From positions 248,001-312,000 of the forward strand of contig NZ_BGZJ01000001.1 of the NCBI RefSeq assembly GCF_003402575.1: a stretch of 64,000 nt of DNA, given 5' to 3'. This document shows positions 46,501 through 54,982 of this stretch, one piece after another. The DNA comes from Mesosutterella multiformis. GTDB taxonomy: Bacteria > Pseudomonadota > Gammaproteobacteria > Burkholderiales > Burkholderiaceae_F. A program made the position numbers and the translations under genes. Numbering within the stretch: the first letter of the stretch is position 1; each line of letters opens with the position of its first letter. The notes under the pieces are model-generated. The model searched no databases. It had not been told where the DNA came from and saw only the letters and a program-made list of their open reading frames with translations.

Positions 46501-46659
46501 CTCGCGTCTCACGGCCTGCAGGTCGTTCACACCCGTCCCGAACTCGTGGGCGAAGTGAGCTACACGCAGCCGAAGGCGCCGGGACGTCCCCGTCCGGTGC
46601 TTCCTCCGGTTGAGGCGGTCGAAATGATCCAGGTCGAGACGAAGAAAGACGCGTCTTAA
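43522..46659 (+). CDS. rne: Ribonuclease E
   Basis: Main endonuclease for mRNA decay and rRNA/tRNA processing, and scaffold of the degradosome. The 1045-residue product has the catalytic half first. The S1 domain (SNIYKGIITRIEPSLEACFV, about residues 35-54) comes early. The metal-binding aspartates are in VAIDVNSARATRG and VVIDFIDMEDARN, and the zinc-link is CPRCNGLG (about 432-439). From about residue 540 the protein is disordered: long Ala/Glu/Pro runs broken by Arg-rich blocks (RRGRRGNRRRS, RRRRSRRRH, RRRRRHHSHR, RSRRSRNRRRGGK) that can bind RNA. It ends with a conserved GLQVVHTRPELV segment. The GTG start at 43522 has AGGAG upstream and gives the standard MKRMLFNATQ; the ATG three codons on would drop conserved residues. 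Confidence 0.96.
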   Translation: MKRMLFNATQAEETRVAIVDGQKLVDIDIETAGHEQHKSNIYKGIITRIEPSLEACFVDYGEERHGFLPFKEVSRSYFNKDVDVHTCTIREALREGQEILVQVEKEERGNKGAALTTFISLAGRYLVLMPKNPRGGGVSRRIEGEERQELRHLIEELKLPQGMSVIARTAGIGRTIEELQWDLDYLLKLWNAICDAATPEYELVRDENGHRVVSYVTDPVVNGQKLRRVNPSPFLIVEESALVIRAIRDYFQPEVGEILVDTDEIYDQARQFMLNVMPDMVGRVKRYREETPLFSRFQIEHQIETAYSRTVTLPSGGAIVIDHTEALVAIDVNSARATRGADIEETAFRTNCEAADEIARQMRLRDLGGLVVIDFIDMEDARNQRAIELRMKDALKDDRARVQMAKISRFGLMELSRQRLRPALSEGHHITCPRCNGLGVIRDTESSALQVLRIIQEEATKDGTGAIHAQVPVDVATYLLNEKRTEIAKIEQRNRIPVILIPNTVLETPHYHIERIRANDERMEDDVASYKRAEDIQPVSTDPYALKSDENKPARPKQVPVIKNITRDTPAPAHVERKKEEEKKEAPAAKAEAAAPKASPAQAEAPKKGFFARLIDILLGSSEPKAETAAPKAETTAAAAAPAAAAKPEAKKDEAGESRRGRRGNRRRSNARTEGPEHESAPAAERRAKAAAAETTENRRRRSRRRHSEETEGQVNGQAQQQGAQASEEKKQPQQQAAAQDAQAQQPAQDQQQNEGRRRRRHHSHRTREEDQQTQQTAAQTVAPAEDVTEREVREFETRAAKLAVAPATSGESVSEVKPIVAAVAQAVDAVPAHEAPKDEKEGGTRSRRSRNRRRGGKSGAERAADAVKTENTAAAEAAVPAVAAIAPAVAEAVTAAPSPEVKAEPAAPVAEAPAAPAAEPEKKSPAEAETAVQSEPVESAPEAVPAAAEMVETVTAAPAEAESAAPAPAEEKPEASVTGARIADGATGIEAELASHGLQVVHTRPELVGEVSYTQPKAPGRPRPVLPPVEAVEMIQVETKKDAS

Positions 46660-46691
46660 TCCGATCAGCCCCAGGATCGGGGCACCGCAAT

Positions 46692-46742
46692 AAAAAGGGC
46701 GCTGGGGTTTCTAGAAATTCCAGCGCCTTTCCTTTTTCTTTC
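46692..46742 (+). terminator. Terminator of rne
   Basis: GCGCTGG (46699-46705) pairs with CCAGCGC (46720-46726), with a 14-base loop and a T-rich tail. It lies about 40 bases after rne and before moaA. Confidence 0.8.
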
Positions 46743-46768
46743 GCTTTCCTTTTTCTCAGGTGAGATAC

Positions 46769-47896
46769 ATGGCGTCTGAAAACCTAACCGATAACTCCCG
46801 CGTGATTCCGATCGTGAGTGAGTCGCTCAAAGCCCTGCCGATACCGCTGAATGGCGGTATCCGGGAGAAAGACGGCTACTGGATCGACATGCTCGGGCGG
46901 CCGCTGACCGATATCCGTATTTCGGTCACCGATCACTGCAACTTCCGCTGCCGCTACTGTAAGCCGAAGGAGATCTGGGATAAGTTTGACGCCTATCTGC
47001 CGCATGAGGAACTGCTGAATTTTGAGGAGCTCTACCGGATCTCGCGGATCGCGGTGGAGCATGGTGTCCGGAAGATCCGCCTCACGGGCGGTGAGCCGCT
47101 CCTCAGAAAGCATATTGAGGATCTGATCGCGAAGCTCGCGACCCTCAGGACTCCGGACGGAAAGAAAGTCGATATCGCGATGACGACAAACGGTTCGATC
47201 CTCGCGAAGAAAGCGCAGGGCCTCAAAGACGCGGGGCTTGACCGTCTCACGGTGTCGCTTGACGCGCTCGATGAAAAGATCTTCCAGGAGTTCAACGACG
47301 TCGGTTTCCCGGCCGCGAAAGTCCTCGAGGGGATTCACGCGGCGCGCGAAGCGGGCTTTGAGCACGTGAAGGTGAACACCGTCGTGAAGCGCGGCATCAA
47401 CGAGAATCAGATTGTTCCGCTTCTCGAACACTTCGCCGGCACCGGGGTTATCGTCCGCTTTATTGAGTATATGGATGCCGGCACGTCTAACGGCTGGCGG
47501 ATGAATGACGTCGTCCCGACAAGCGAAGTGATCCGGATCGTGAGCGAACGGTTCAAGGTGACGCCTCTCACGCCGAATTATCAGAGTGAAACCGCGCAGC
47601 GCTGGCGTTACGGCGAGGGTGACGATGAGTTTGGCTGCATTTCGTCCGTCACACGCCCCTTCTGCCGCAACTGCTCCCGCGCCCGTCTGTCGATCGAGGG
47701 CGCCGTGTACCTCTGCCTCTTCGCGGACCGGGGTTTTGATATCCGCACGATGCTTCGCGGCGGCGCGAGCGACGAGGAAATCGCCGAGGCTCTCGGCCGC
47801 ATCTGGACAAACCGGAGCAACCACTACTCGGAACTCCGAATGAACGGAATGCCTCTTCCGGTCAAAAAGGTCGAAATGAGTTATATCGGTGGCTGA
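46769..47896 (+). CDS. moaA: GTP 3',8-cyclase (molybdenum cofactor synthesis)
   Basis: Radical-SAM enzyme that, with MoaC, turns GTP into cyclic pyranopterin monophosphate, the first step to molybdenum cofactor. The 375-residue product has the SAM cluster motif CNFRCRYC (Cys57, Cys61, Cys64), the GGEP motif at about 107-110, and the second cluster ligands Cys299, Cys302 and Cys316. It ends in GG, the required C-terminal glycines. I use the ATG at 46769 behind AGGTGAG; a GTG three codons earlier lies inside that site. It has an N-terminal extension of about 45 residues before the radical-SAM core (DMLGRPLTDIRISVTD). Other Moco genes are at 52.4-55 kb; moaC is not in the window. Confidence 0.95.
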   Translation: MASENLTDNSRVIPIVSESLKALPIPLNGGIREKDGYWIDMLGRPLTDIRISVTDHCNFRCRYCKPKEIWDKFDAYLPHEELLNFEELYRISRIAVEHGVRKIRLTGGEPLLRKHIEDLIAKLATLRTPDGKKVDIAMTTNGSILAKKAQGLKDAGLDRLTVSLDALDEKIFQEFNDVGFPAAKVLEGIHAAREAGFEHVKVNTVVKRGINENQIVPLLEHFAGTGVIVRFIEYMDAGTSNGWRMNDVVPTSEVIRIVSERFKVTPLTPNYQSETAQRWRYGEGDDEFGCISSVTRPFCRNCSRARLSIEGAVYLCLFADRGFDIRTMLRGGASDEEIAEALGRIWTNRSNHYSELRMNGMPLPVKKVEMSYIGG

Positions 47897-47996
47897 CACT
47901 CTGTCGTTAGAATAAAGGTTTTGCCACTCGCAGCTCTCTCTCGGAAAATACCGGAAAAATACTCTGCTCCCTTCCGTCTGAGACAGAAAGAAAAAA

Positions 47997-49481
47997 ATGC
48001 ACTTCAATCCCACAGCGATAACCTTCATCGGCTATCTCGTGCTGATGGTGATGATCGGCTTCTATGCCTGGCATCACACGAGAAGCTTTGGTGACTACAT
48101 TCTCGGCGGCCGAAAACTAGGCGGCCTCGTAACCGCGCTCTCAGTCGGCGCGTCCGACATGAGCGGCTGGCTCCTGATGGGTGTCCCGGGCGCGGCCTAC
48201 ATCGCCGGTGTCAGCGAATCCTGGATCGCGATCGGTCTCACGATCGGCGCGTGGCTGAACTGGAAGCTCGTCGCCGCGCGTCTCCGCCTCTACACCGAGG
48301 TGTCGCATAACGCGCTCACGCTCCCGGATTATTTCCGGCAGCGTTTCGAAGACAAGTCGCACTGGCTCGCCGTGAGCGCCGCGGCCGTGATTCTCGTTTT
48401 CTTCACGATCTACTGCGCCTCCGGCATGGTGGCCGGCGCCCGGCTTTTCGAGAACACGTTCCATCTGCCCTACTCCACCGCGCTCTGGCTCGGCGCGATC
48501 GCGACGATCGCCTACGTCTTTATCGGCGGATTCCTCGCTGTGTCCTGGACCGATACGATTCAGGCCTCCCTCATGTGCATCGCGCTCATCGTGACCCCGG
48601 TCGCTGTCATGATCGATCTCGGAGGCGCTTCCGCCGCCACGAGCCAGGTCGCCGCGATCAACCCGGATATGCTGAGCATGATGAACGGTCAGACCACAAT
48701 CGGCATCATTTCGCTTCTCGCCTGGGGTCTTGGCTACTGCGGCCAGCCGCACATCCTCGTCCGCTTCATGGCGACGCGCTCAATCCGCGTGATTCCGAAT
48801 GCCCGCCGCATTTCGATCACCTGGATGATCTTCTGCCTCGCCGGGTCGGTGGCTGCCGGGTTCTTCGGCGCCGCGTTCTTCGCGGGTCACCCGGAACTCG
48901 CCGGTGCTGTGACGGAGAACCACGAACGGGTCTTTATTGAACTCGCGAAGGCGCTCTTCAATCCGTGGATCGCGGGTGTGCTGATGTCCGCCATTCTCGC
49001 GGCTGTGATGTCGACACTCTCCTGCCAGCTCCTCGTCTGCTCCTCAACGCTTACGGAAGACTTCTACCGCCGCCTGATTCACCCGAAGGCGAGCAACCGC
49101 GAACTGATGCTTTTCAGCCGCGGCATGGTGCTTCTCGTTTCCATCATCGCGATCATCATCGCGCGCGACCCGAACAGCCTCGTGCTGTCGCTCGTCTCCT
49201 ACGCCTGGGCCGGTTTCGGCGCCTCGTTCGGTCCCGTGATCCTGATCTCCCTCTGGTGGAAGCGCATGACCCGTAACGGGGCTCTCGCCGGCATGCTGGT
49301 CGGCGCGATCACGGTGCTCGTCTGGCACTACTTCGCGTGGTTTGATCTCTATGAGATTCTCCCGGGCTTTATCCTCGGGTCTCTCGCGATCATCGTGGTG
49401 AGCCTCCTTGATAAGGCTCCGGAAAAGGAAGTGACGGACGCGTTCAATACGGTGGAACGCCGCCTCGTCGAAGAGTCCTAA
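47997..49481 (+). CDS. putP: Sodium/proline symporter PutP
   Basis: Inner-membrane transporter of the SSS family that takes up proline with Na+. The 494-residue product has about 13 hydrophobic segments and PutP features. These are the N-terminal GGRKLGGLVTALSVGASDMS followed by GWLLMGVPG (helix 2, where the Na+/proline site lies), FIGGFLAVSWTDTIQASLM, and WGLGYCGQPHILVRFMA. Length is normal (about 500). The Na+ gradient it uses could be supported by the NhaD antiporters elsewhere in the window. It is a single gene with a strong terminator; no putA is nearby. Confidence 0.93.
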   Translation: MHFNPTAITFIGYLVLMVMIGFYAWHHTRSFGDYILGGRKLGGLVTALSVGASDMSGWLLMGVPGAAYIAGVSESWIAIGLTIGAWLNWKLVAARLRLYTEVSHNALTLPDYFRQRFEDKSHWLAVSAAAVILVFFTIYCASGMVAGARLFENTFHLPYSTALWLGAIATIAYVFIGGFLAVSWTDTIQASLMCIALIVTPVAVMIDLGGASAATSQVAAINPDMLSMMNGQTTIGIISLLAWGLGYCGQPHILVRFMATRSIRVIPNARRISITWMIFCLAGSVAAGFFGAAFFAGHPELAGAVTENHERVFIELAKALFNPWIAGVLMSAILAAVMSTLSCQLLVCSSTLTEDFYRRLIHPKASNRELMLFSRGMVLLVSIIAIIIARDPNSLVLSLVSYAWAGFGASFGPVILISLWWKRMTRNGALAGMLVGAITVLVWHYFAWFDLYEILPGFILGSLAIIVVSLLDKAPEKEVTDAFNTVERRLVEES

Positions 49482-49502
49482 AAGTTTCTTCGCATAAAAG
49501 GC

Positions 49503-49549
49503 AAAAAAATCCGGTCATGCAGCGAAAACTGCATGACCGGTATTTTTTT
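49503..49549. terminator. Bidirectional terminator between putP and clpB
   Basis: A perfect 12-bp stem (49511-49522 with 49529-49540; CCGGTCATGCAG and CTGCATGACCGG) has a 6-base loop, seven As before and a T-run after. It serves both convergent genes. Confidence 0.93.
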
Positions 49550-49599
49550 GTCCTGAGAGAAGGCGCCGGAGGTTTCATCCGGCACCTTCCATTTCCCCG

Positions 49600-52212
49600 T
49601 CAGGCGTTCGGGGTTTCTTCCGCCTTTGTCACCGAGAAGGCGAGTTCCTTCCCGTTCAGGCCCACGTTCACCGTGTCGCCTTCCGCAGCCTTCCCTTCGA
49701 GGAGGAACTGCGCGAGCGGCGTTTCGAGCGCGTCCTGCACTTCGCGGCGGAGCGGCCGAGCGCCGAACACCGGATCGAACCCGGCCTTCGCGATTTCCGC
49801 GAGCGCCGCGTCGGTCACCTTCAGCGTGATGCCCTGCTCAGCCACACGGTCAGCAAGCTTCTGCACCTGGATACCGGCAATCTTCTGAATCGCCTTTTCA
49901 CCGAGCGAATTGAAGACCACGATCTCGTCGATACGGTTGATGAATTCCGGACGGAAGTGCTGCTTCACTTCTTCCATCACGGCTTCCTTCACCTCGTCAT
50001 GCGGGCGGCCGGCCATCTGCATGATTTCCTGCGAACCGAGGTTCGAGGTCATCACGATCACGGTGTTCTTGAAGTCCACCGTGCGGCCCTGACCATCCGT
50101 CATGCGGCCATCGTCGAGCACCTGCAGCAGGACGTTGAAGACGTCCGGGTGAGCCTTTTCGACTTCATCGAACAGGATCACGCTGTAGGGGCGGCGCCGG
50201 ACAGCTTCCGTGAGGTAGCCGCCCTGGTCATAGCCGACATATCCCGGAGGCGCGCCGATCAGACGGGCGACACTGTGCTTCTCCATGTATTCCGACATAT
50301 CAATTCGGATCATGGCCTTTTCGCTATCGAAGAGGAACGAGGCGAGCGCCTTCGTGAGCTCGGTCTTGCCGACACCCGTGGGTCCAAGGAAGAGGAACGA
50401 GCCGTACGGCCGGTTCGGGTCCGAGAGTCCTGCGCGGCTTCTCTGAATCGTTTCCGCGACCTTTCTCACGGCCTCATCCTGACCGATCACGCGTTTCGAC
50501 AGTTCCTCACGCATGTGAAGGAGCTTCTCACGCTCGCCCTGCATCATTTTCGACACCGGGATGCCGGTCGCGCGGGACACCACTTCAGCGATTTCCTCAG
50601 CGCCGACGCTTGTACGAAGGAGGTGCGGCTTATCAGGCGACTCATCCTTCTTCACCTGGCTCGCTTCCTTATTCAGCTTCTTCTCAAGCTCCGGGAGCAC
50701 CGAGTACTGGAGTTCCGCGAGGCGCTCGTACTGAGCGTTCCGACGGCATTCGTCCATCTCGCGGCGGACCTGATCGATCTTGTCGCGGGTTTCCTTTTCG
50801 CCGATCGCGTCCGCCTTCTCGCGCTTCCAGATCTCTTCGAGGTCTGAATACTTGCGGGAGAGCGTCTCGATCTCTTCCTCAATCGTCGCGAGGCGCTTCT
50901 TCGAGGCGTCATCCGTCTCTTTCTTCATCGCTTCGCGTTCGATCTTCAGCTGAATCAGGCGGCGGTCGATCTTATCGAGCGCCTCGGGCTTCGAGTCGAT
51001 TTCCATCTTCACGCGGGCAGCCGCCTCATCGATAAGGTCAATCGCCTTATCCGGGAGATAACGGTCCGTGATGTAGCGGTTCGAGAGCTCAGCCGCAGCC
51101 ACAATCGCCGGGTCCGTGATCTGGACGCCGTGATGGGCTTCGTACTTCTCCTGAAGACCGCGGAGAATGGCGATCGTGTCCTCAACGGACGGCTCCCCGA
51201 TCATCACCTTCTGGAAACGGCGTTCCAGCGCCGCGTCCTTCTCGATGTACTGACGGTATTCGTTGAGAGTCGTCGCGCCGATCACATGGAGTTCGCCACG
51301 CGCGAGCGCGGGCTTCAGCATGTTGCCGGCGTCCATCGAGCCTTCGGTCTTGCCGGCTCCGACCACCGTATGCAGCTCATCGATGAAGAGAATGATGCGG
51401 CCGTTCTGCGCGGTCACTTCCTTCAGAAGCCCCTTCAGGCGTTCCTCGAATTCACCGCGGTACTTGGCGCCGGCAATCAGCCCCGCCATGTCGAGCGACA
51501 GAATCACTTTGTTCTTCAGCGTGTCCGGCACTTCGCCGTTCACGATACGCTGCGCGAGACCTTCAACGACAGCGGTCTTGCCAACGCCCGGTTCACCGAT
51601 CAGGACCGGATTATTCTTCGTACGGCGCTGCAGGATCTGCATCGTGCGGCGGATTTCATCGTCGCGGCCGATCACAGGATCGAGCTTCCCCTCGCGGGCC
51701 TTCGCGGTGAGGTCAATCGTGTACTTTTTAAGCGCGCCGCGGGACTGTTCGGCGTCCGCGTTATCGGCCGCCTGGCCGCCGCGCACTTCCGTGATCGCGG
51801 CATCGAGCGCGCGCCGGGTAAGACCGTTCTCGCGGGCAATACGGCCGGCATCGCTCTTCTCGTCCGAGAGGGCAAGAAGGAACATCTCGGTCGCGATGAA
51901 TTCATCGCCCCGCTTCATCGCCTCTTTCTCGGTGAGGTTGAGAGCGTTCGCGAGATCGCGGCTCACCTGGATATCGCCCGAGGTGCCGGAAACCTTCGGG
52001 AGGTTTTCGATCGCCTGGTCGGCTGCCCGGGTAAGACCGGAGACGTTCACGCCCGCGCGCTCGAGCAGGCTCACCGCGGAGCCATCCTTATCGTGAAGGA
52101 TTGCGGCGAGCAGATGCACGGGCTCGAGAAACTGGTTGTCGTGCGCGAGAGCTAGGCTCTGGGCATCGCCCAGAGCTTCCTGGAACTTCGTGGTGAGTTT
52201 GTCTTGACGCAT
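49600..52212 (-). CDS. clpB: ClpB disaggregase (heat-shock chaperone)
   Basis: Hexameric AAA+ machine that, with DnaK, pulls proteins out of aggregates after stress. The 870-residue product has the N-domain ([20 protein letters not shown]), nucleotide domain 1 with [13 protein letters not shown] (about residues 205-217), and the long coiled-coil M-domain (about 410-530). Nucleotide domain 2 follows with [13 protein letters not shown] (about 610-622) and [16 protein letters not shown]. Length is typical. A sigma-32 promoter lies 59 bases before the ATG. Its place after moaE-moaD-moeA-thrC-hom follows a known betaproteobacterial order. Confidence 0.98.
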   Translation of the reverse strand: MRQDKLTTKFQEALGDAQSLALAHDNQFLEPVHLLAAILHDKDGSAVSLLERAGVNVSGLTRAADQAIENLPKVSGTSGDIQVSRDLANALNLTEKEAMKRGDEFIATEMFLLALSDEKSDAGRIARENGLTRRALDAAITEVRGGQAADNADAEQSRGALKKYTIDLTAKAREGKLDPVIGRDDEIRRTMQILQRRTKNNPVLIGEPGVGKTAVVEGLAQRIVNGEVPDTLKNKVILSLDMAGLIAGAKYRGEFEERLKGLLKEVTAQNGRIILFIDELHTVVGAGKTEGSMDAGNMLKPALARGELHVIGATTLNEYRQYIEKDAALERRFQKVMIGEPSVEDTIAILRGLQEKYEAHHGVQITDPAIVAAAELSNRYITDRYLPDKAIDLIDEAAARVKMEIDSKPEALDKIDRRLIQLKIEREAMKKETDDASKKRLATIEEEIETLSRKYSDLEEIWKREKADAIGEKETRDKIDQVRREMDECRRNAQYERLAELQYSVLPELEKKLNKEASQVKKDESPDKPHLLRTSVGAEEIAEVVSRATGIPVSKMMQGEREKLLHMREELSKRVIGQDEAVRKVAETIQRSRAGLSDPNRPYGSFLFLGPTGVGKTELTKALASFLFDSEKAMIRIDMSEYMEKHSVARLIGAPPGYVGYDQGGYLTEAVRRRPYSVILFDEVEKAHPDVFNVLLQVLDDGRMTDGQGRTVDFKNTVIVMTSNLGSQEIMQMAGRPHDEVKEAVMEEVKQHFRPEFINRIDEIVVFNSLGEKAIQKIAGIQVQKLADRVAEQGITLKVTDAALAEIAKAGFDPVFGARPLRREVQDALETPLAQFLLEGKAAEGDTVNVGLNGKELAFSVTKAEETPNA

Positions 52213-52270
52213 AGGTTTATATCTTTCCTTTAGGAATCGCCGGAATTAGGCTTCCGTCGTTCGTAGTTCC

Positions 52271-52305
52271 TATATGGGGACACAGAAACCATTTTTCAAG
52301 GGGGA
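52271..52305 (-). promoter_or_regulatory. Sigma-32 heat-shock promoter of clpB
   Basis: On the reverse strand CCCCCTTGAAA (-35) and CCCCATATA (-10) are separated by 14 bases. This is a near-perfect match to the heat-shock consensus (CTTGAAA, 13-15 bases, CCCCATNTA). The -10 ends 59 bases before the clpB start. Confidence 0.92.
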
Positions 52306-52357
52306 TTCGTTATCAAAAGTAAATTTTTAATCCCTGCGTAATAGGCTGAACCGGAAA

Positions 52358-52394
52358 AAGAAAAACCGCAAGGGAACAAATCCCATGCGGTTTC
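52358..52394 (-). terminator. Terminator after moaE
   Basis: AAACCGCA-AGGGA (from 52363) pairs with TCCC-A-TGCGGTTT (52381-52393); the T-run on the reverse strand lies at 52366-52356. It ends the hom-thrC-mobB-moeA-moaD-moaE unit and separates it from the clpB promoter. Confidence 0.82.
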
Positions 52395-52425
52395 GTAACT
52401 TCTTTTTGTGTTTCGGAAAAATGGC

Positions 52426-52884
52426 TTACTGCCAGCGCGCCTTCGCCTTTTCGTCGCTCTCACGCGCATCCACCCAGCGGCTGCCCGACGGAGTCTCTTC
52501 CTTCTTCCAGAAGGGAGCCTCAGTCTTCAGCCAGTCCATGATGTATTCGCACGCCTCGAACGCTTCGCCGCGGTGCGCGGACGTGACGAGGCAAAGCACA
52601 ATCTGATCGCCTACCTCAAGACGCCCCACGCGGTGGATCACGACGATGTCATCAAGCTCCCAGCGGGCGCGGGCCTTATCCGCGATCGCGGTGATCGCGG
52701 ATTCCGTCATTCCCGGATAGTGCTCGAGCGTCAGCGCGAAGATATCGTCCCCCTGGTTCCGGTTACGGACAACGCCCGTAAAGGCCACCATGGCGCCGGC
52801 TGAGCCTGAGCCCTTCCGCAGCTCCTCCATTTCGCGCGACACATCGAAATCCTCGTGCCGCACGATCACCTTCGTGATCCCCAT
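52426..52884 (-). CDS. moaE: Molybdopterin synthase catalytic subunit MoaE
   Basis: MoaE dimerises and, with two MoaD subunits, puts the dithiolene sulfurs into molybdopterin. The 152-residue product has AMVAFTGVVRNRNQGDDIFA (about residues 31-50), LTLEHYPGMTESA, VIHRVGRLEVGDQIVLCLVT and SAHRGEAFEACEYIMDWLKT with KKEE, the usual MoaE stretches including the active-site Lys. I use the ATG at 52884 with GGAGG upstream. A longer frame overlaps moaD and lacks homology. It is the last gene of its operon. Confidence 0.95.
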   Translation of the reverse strand: MGITKVIVRHEDFDVSREMEELRKGSGSAGAMVAFTGVVRNRNQGDDIFALTLEHYPGMTESAITAIADKARARWELDDIVVIHRVGRLEVGDQIVLCLVTSAHRGEAFEACEYIMDWLKTEAPFWKKEETPSGSRWVDARESDEKAKARWQ

Positions 52885-52888
52885 AGGA

Positions 52889-53146
52889 CTAGCCTCCGGT
52901 GACAGGCGGGAAGAAAGCGACTTCGTCGCCATCCTTGATCGCCGCGGTTTCGTCCGCCATCACCTGGTTCACGGAGAAGCGGATACGCTTCACACTTTCA
53001 AAGCCGCTCTTCCAGGGATCGCCCTGCCCCACGAGGTAATCGCGGAGCGCGCCGACCGTTTCGACTCCGGCGGGCACTTCAACCGTTTCAGAAGGACGGC
53101 CGACCGCGTCGCGGCAATAAGCGAAATAAAGCACCTTGACTTTCAT
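52889..53146 (-). CDS. moaD: Molybdopterin synthase sulfur carrier MoaD
   Basis: Ubiquitin-like sulfur carrier for molybdopterin synthase. The 85-residue product has the beta-grasp start MKVKVLYFAYCRDAVGRPSE and ends FFPPVTGG, the exposed Gly-Gly that is adenylated by MoeB and thiocarboxylated. It lies four bases before moaE and 89 bases after moeA. Length matches the family (about 81-86). Confidence 0.95.
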   Translation of the reverse strand: MKVKVLYFAYCRDAVGRPSETVEVPAGVETVGALRDYLVGQGDPWKSGFESVKRIRFSVNQVMADETAAIKDGDEVAFFPPVTGG

Positions 53147-53235
53147 TTGAGGATCCTCTTTTTTGTTGTATTAAAGGAGGGAGAGTTCCGGATCGATCTG
53201 AGGAACTGCTGGGCCGGGAGCTGCGACACTCCGCC

Positions 53236-54441
53236 TCAGGCGAGGAACTCTGCCAGTGGATAGTAGTCCACGAAATCCCCCTGCCGGATGTCCTTCCCGA
53301 CAGGGACGTCCACGATGCCGTCCGCCTTAGCGCAGGAAGAAAGCACCTGGGAATTCTGGTTCGGGAGGATGCAGAGCCCTCCCTTGTCGTTACGGTACAC
53401 GCGGATAAATTCCTCACGGTCACCGGCCTTCCAGTTGAAGTCCGCGCGGACCGCGATCGGACGGTGAAGGTCAGCGCGGCCGCCCTGACGGACGCGAAGG
53501 AACGGGCGCACCATCATGAGGGTTTCGACAAACACGGCAACCGGATTCCCCGGAAGACCGAGGAACGGAACGCCGGACACTTCGCCGAACGCGAATGGCT
53601 TTCCGGGTTTCACGGCAAGACGCCACATATCGATGTGGCCGAGCCGCTCCACCGCGGGCTTGATGTAATCCTCTTCGCCGACACTCATGCCGCCGGTCGT
53701 GACGATCACATCGGTCGAGCGCGCGGCCTTCTGGAACGCTTCCACCGTATCCTCGATCGAATCGCGGACCGAACCCACGTCGTTCACTTCGCAGCCGAGC
53801 GCATGGAGAAGCGCCCGCAGCTGATAACGGTTCGAGTTATAAATCGCGCCTTCGCGGAGCGGCTCGCCGGGACGCGCGAGTTCGCTGCCGGAGCAGAAGA
53901 TCGAGACACGGAGGCGGCCGTAAACGCGGAGATACGCGCGGCCGGTCGACGCCGCGATACCGAGATTCGCGGGCGTAAGCTTATCGCCCGCGTGCAGAAT
54001 CGTTTCGCCTGCCGGGAAGTCGCTTCCCGCAAGGCGGACGTTCGTTCCCGTCTTCACCGGAGCCTTGAAGATCACCGTGCCGTCCTCGTTCTTTTCAACG
54101 AGCTCCTGCTGCACGACGGAATCCGCTCCGGGCGGCACCTGAGCGCCCGTGAAAATGCGGGCAGCGGTGCCGGCTTCAAGCTGCGTGCCGACGGAACCCG
54201 CGGGGATCCGCTGCGACACAGGGAGCGTCACCGGGTGCTCGGGAGAGGCAGACGCGAGATCCGCCGCGCGGACCGCGTAGCCATCCATCTGGGAGTTATC
54301 CGCCGGCGGCACGTTCACCGGTGAAATGATGTCTTCCGCAAGCACCCGGCCCTCGGCGTAAAGCGTCGGAATGGTTTCAGTCCTTCCGATCGGGGTGACT
54401 TTGGAGAGCAGGTTCTGCAGCGCTTCACGGTAGGAAATCAT
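53236..54441 (-). CDS. moeA: Molybdopterin molybdenumtransferase MoeA
   Basis: Inserts molybdate into adenylated molybdopterin. The 401-residue product has LAEDIISPVNVPPADNSQMD (then GYAVRA) near residues 33-58, the TGGMSVGEEDYIKPAVERLG active-site loop, the MoeA-type VKPGKPFAFGEVSGVPFLGL-PGNP stretch, and a C-terminal domain IV. Length fits the bacterial form. It lies directly after mobB (8-base gap) and before moaD. Confidence 0.95.
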   Translation of the reverse strand: MISYREALQNLLSKVTPIGRTETIPTLYAEGRVLAEDIISPVNVPPADNSQMDGYAVRAADLASASPEHPVTLPVSQRIPAGSVGTQLEAGTAARIFTGAQVPPGADSVVQQELVEKNEDGTVIFKAPVKTGTNVRLAGSDFPAGETILHAGDKLTPANLGIAASTGRAYLRVYGRLRVSIFCSGSELARPGEPLREGAIYNSNRYQLRALLHALGCEVNDVGSVRDSIEDTVEAFQKAARSTDVIVTTGGMSVGEEDYIKPAVERLGHIDMWRLAVKPGKPFAFGEVSGVPFLGLPGNPVAVFVETLMMVRPFLRVRQGGRADLHRPIAVRADFNWKAGDREEFIRVYRNDKGGLCILPNQNSQVLSSCAKADGIVDVPVGKDIRQGDFVDYYPLAEFLA

Positions 54442-54448
54442 TTCCCGG

Positions 54449-54976
54449 TTACTCCTTAACGTTATCTTTCTCTTTCATCCAGCTATCCCGCAGGCTCACG
54501 ATGAAATCCGCGACCTGCCGGGGTTCGTTGAGGTTCAGCCACGGCATTCCGGGCGGAATTCCTTCCGGAGTGTCAGAGGCAACCGCAACAATATCACCTC
54601 TCTTCGTCCAGAGCGGGGCTTCTTTATGAGGCCCCCTCGAGACTTCGATACGGGGAAAGTCGCCGTCATCCTTGAATCCTTCGAGCAGCACGAAATCCAC
54701 CGGCTTCATCGCGCGGAGAATATCCCCGAGCGGCTTTCGGCCTTCCGGCGTCTCCTCCATCAGCGCCCAGCGGTCAGGCGTCCTGAGGATCACCTGCTCG
54801 GCGCCCGACACCCGGTACCGGTACGTGTCCTTCCCGGGGGTATCGAGATCCACCTGATGATGCGCGTCTTTCACGCAGGAGACACTGTAGCCGAGCGAAC
54901 GGAGACACTCAACCACCTTTTCGTTGAGGGTGGTCTTCCCGCTTCCGGAGTATCCCGTGATGCCGAAGAGAAACAA
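54449..54976 (-). CDS. mobB: Molybdopterin-guanine dinucleotide biosynthesis protein MobB
   Basis: GTP-binding adaptor that assists MobA in forming the bis-MGD cofactor. The 175-residue product has the P-loop GITGYSGSGKTTL (about residues 5-17), VKDAHHQVDLDTPGKDTYRY and VDFVLLEGFKDDGDFPRIEV, the usual MobB motifs. It sits between thrC (6-base gap) and moeA, an insertion into an operon that in many Burkholderiales has thrC directly before moeA. mobA is not in the window. The presence of mobB suggests DMSO-reductase-family enzymes such as nitrate, formate or DMSO/TMAO oxidoreductases in the cell. Confidence 0.94.
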   Translation of the reverse strand: MFLFGITGYSGSGKTTLNEKVVECLRSLGYSVSCVKDAHHQVDLDTPGKDTYRYRVSGAEQVILRTPDRWALMEETPEGRKPLGDILRAMKPVDFVLLEGFKDDGDFPRIEVSRGPHKEAPLWTKRGDIVAVASDTPEGIPPGMPWLNLNEPRQVADFIVSLRDSWMKEKDNVKE

Positions 54977-54982
54977 TTTTGA

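Noticed and set aside
43534-46530. 998-codon open frame antisense to rne
   Set aside because: A product of codon bias in the low-complexity RNase E gene; it has no motif and no start context.
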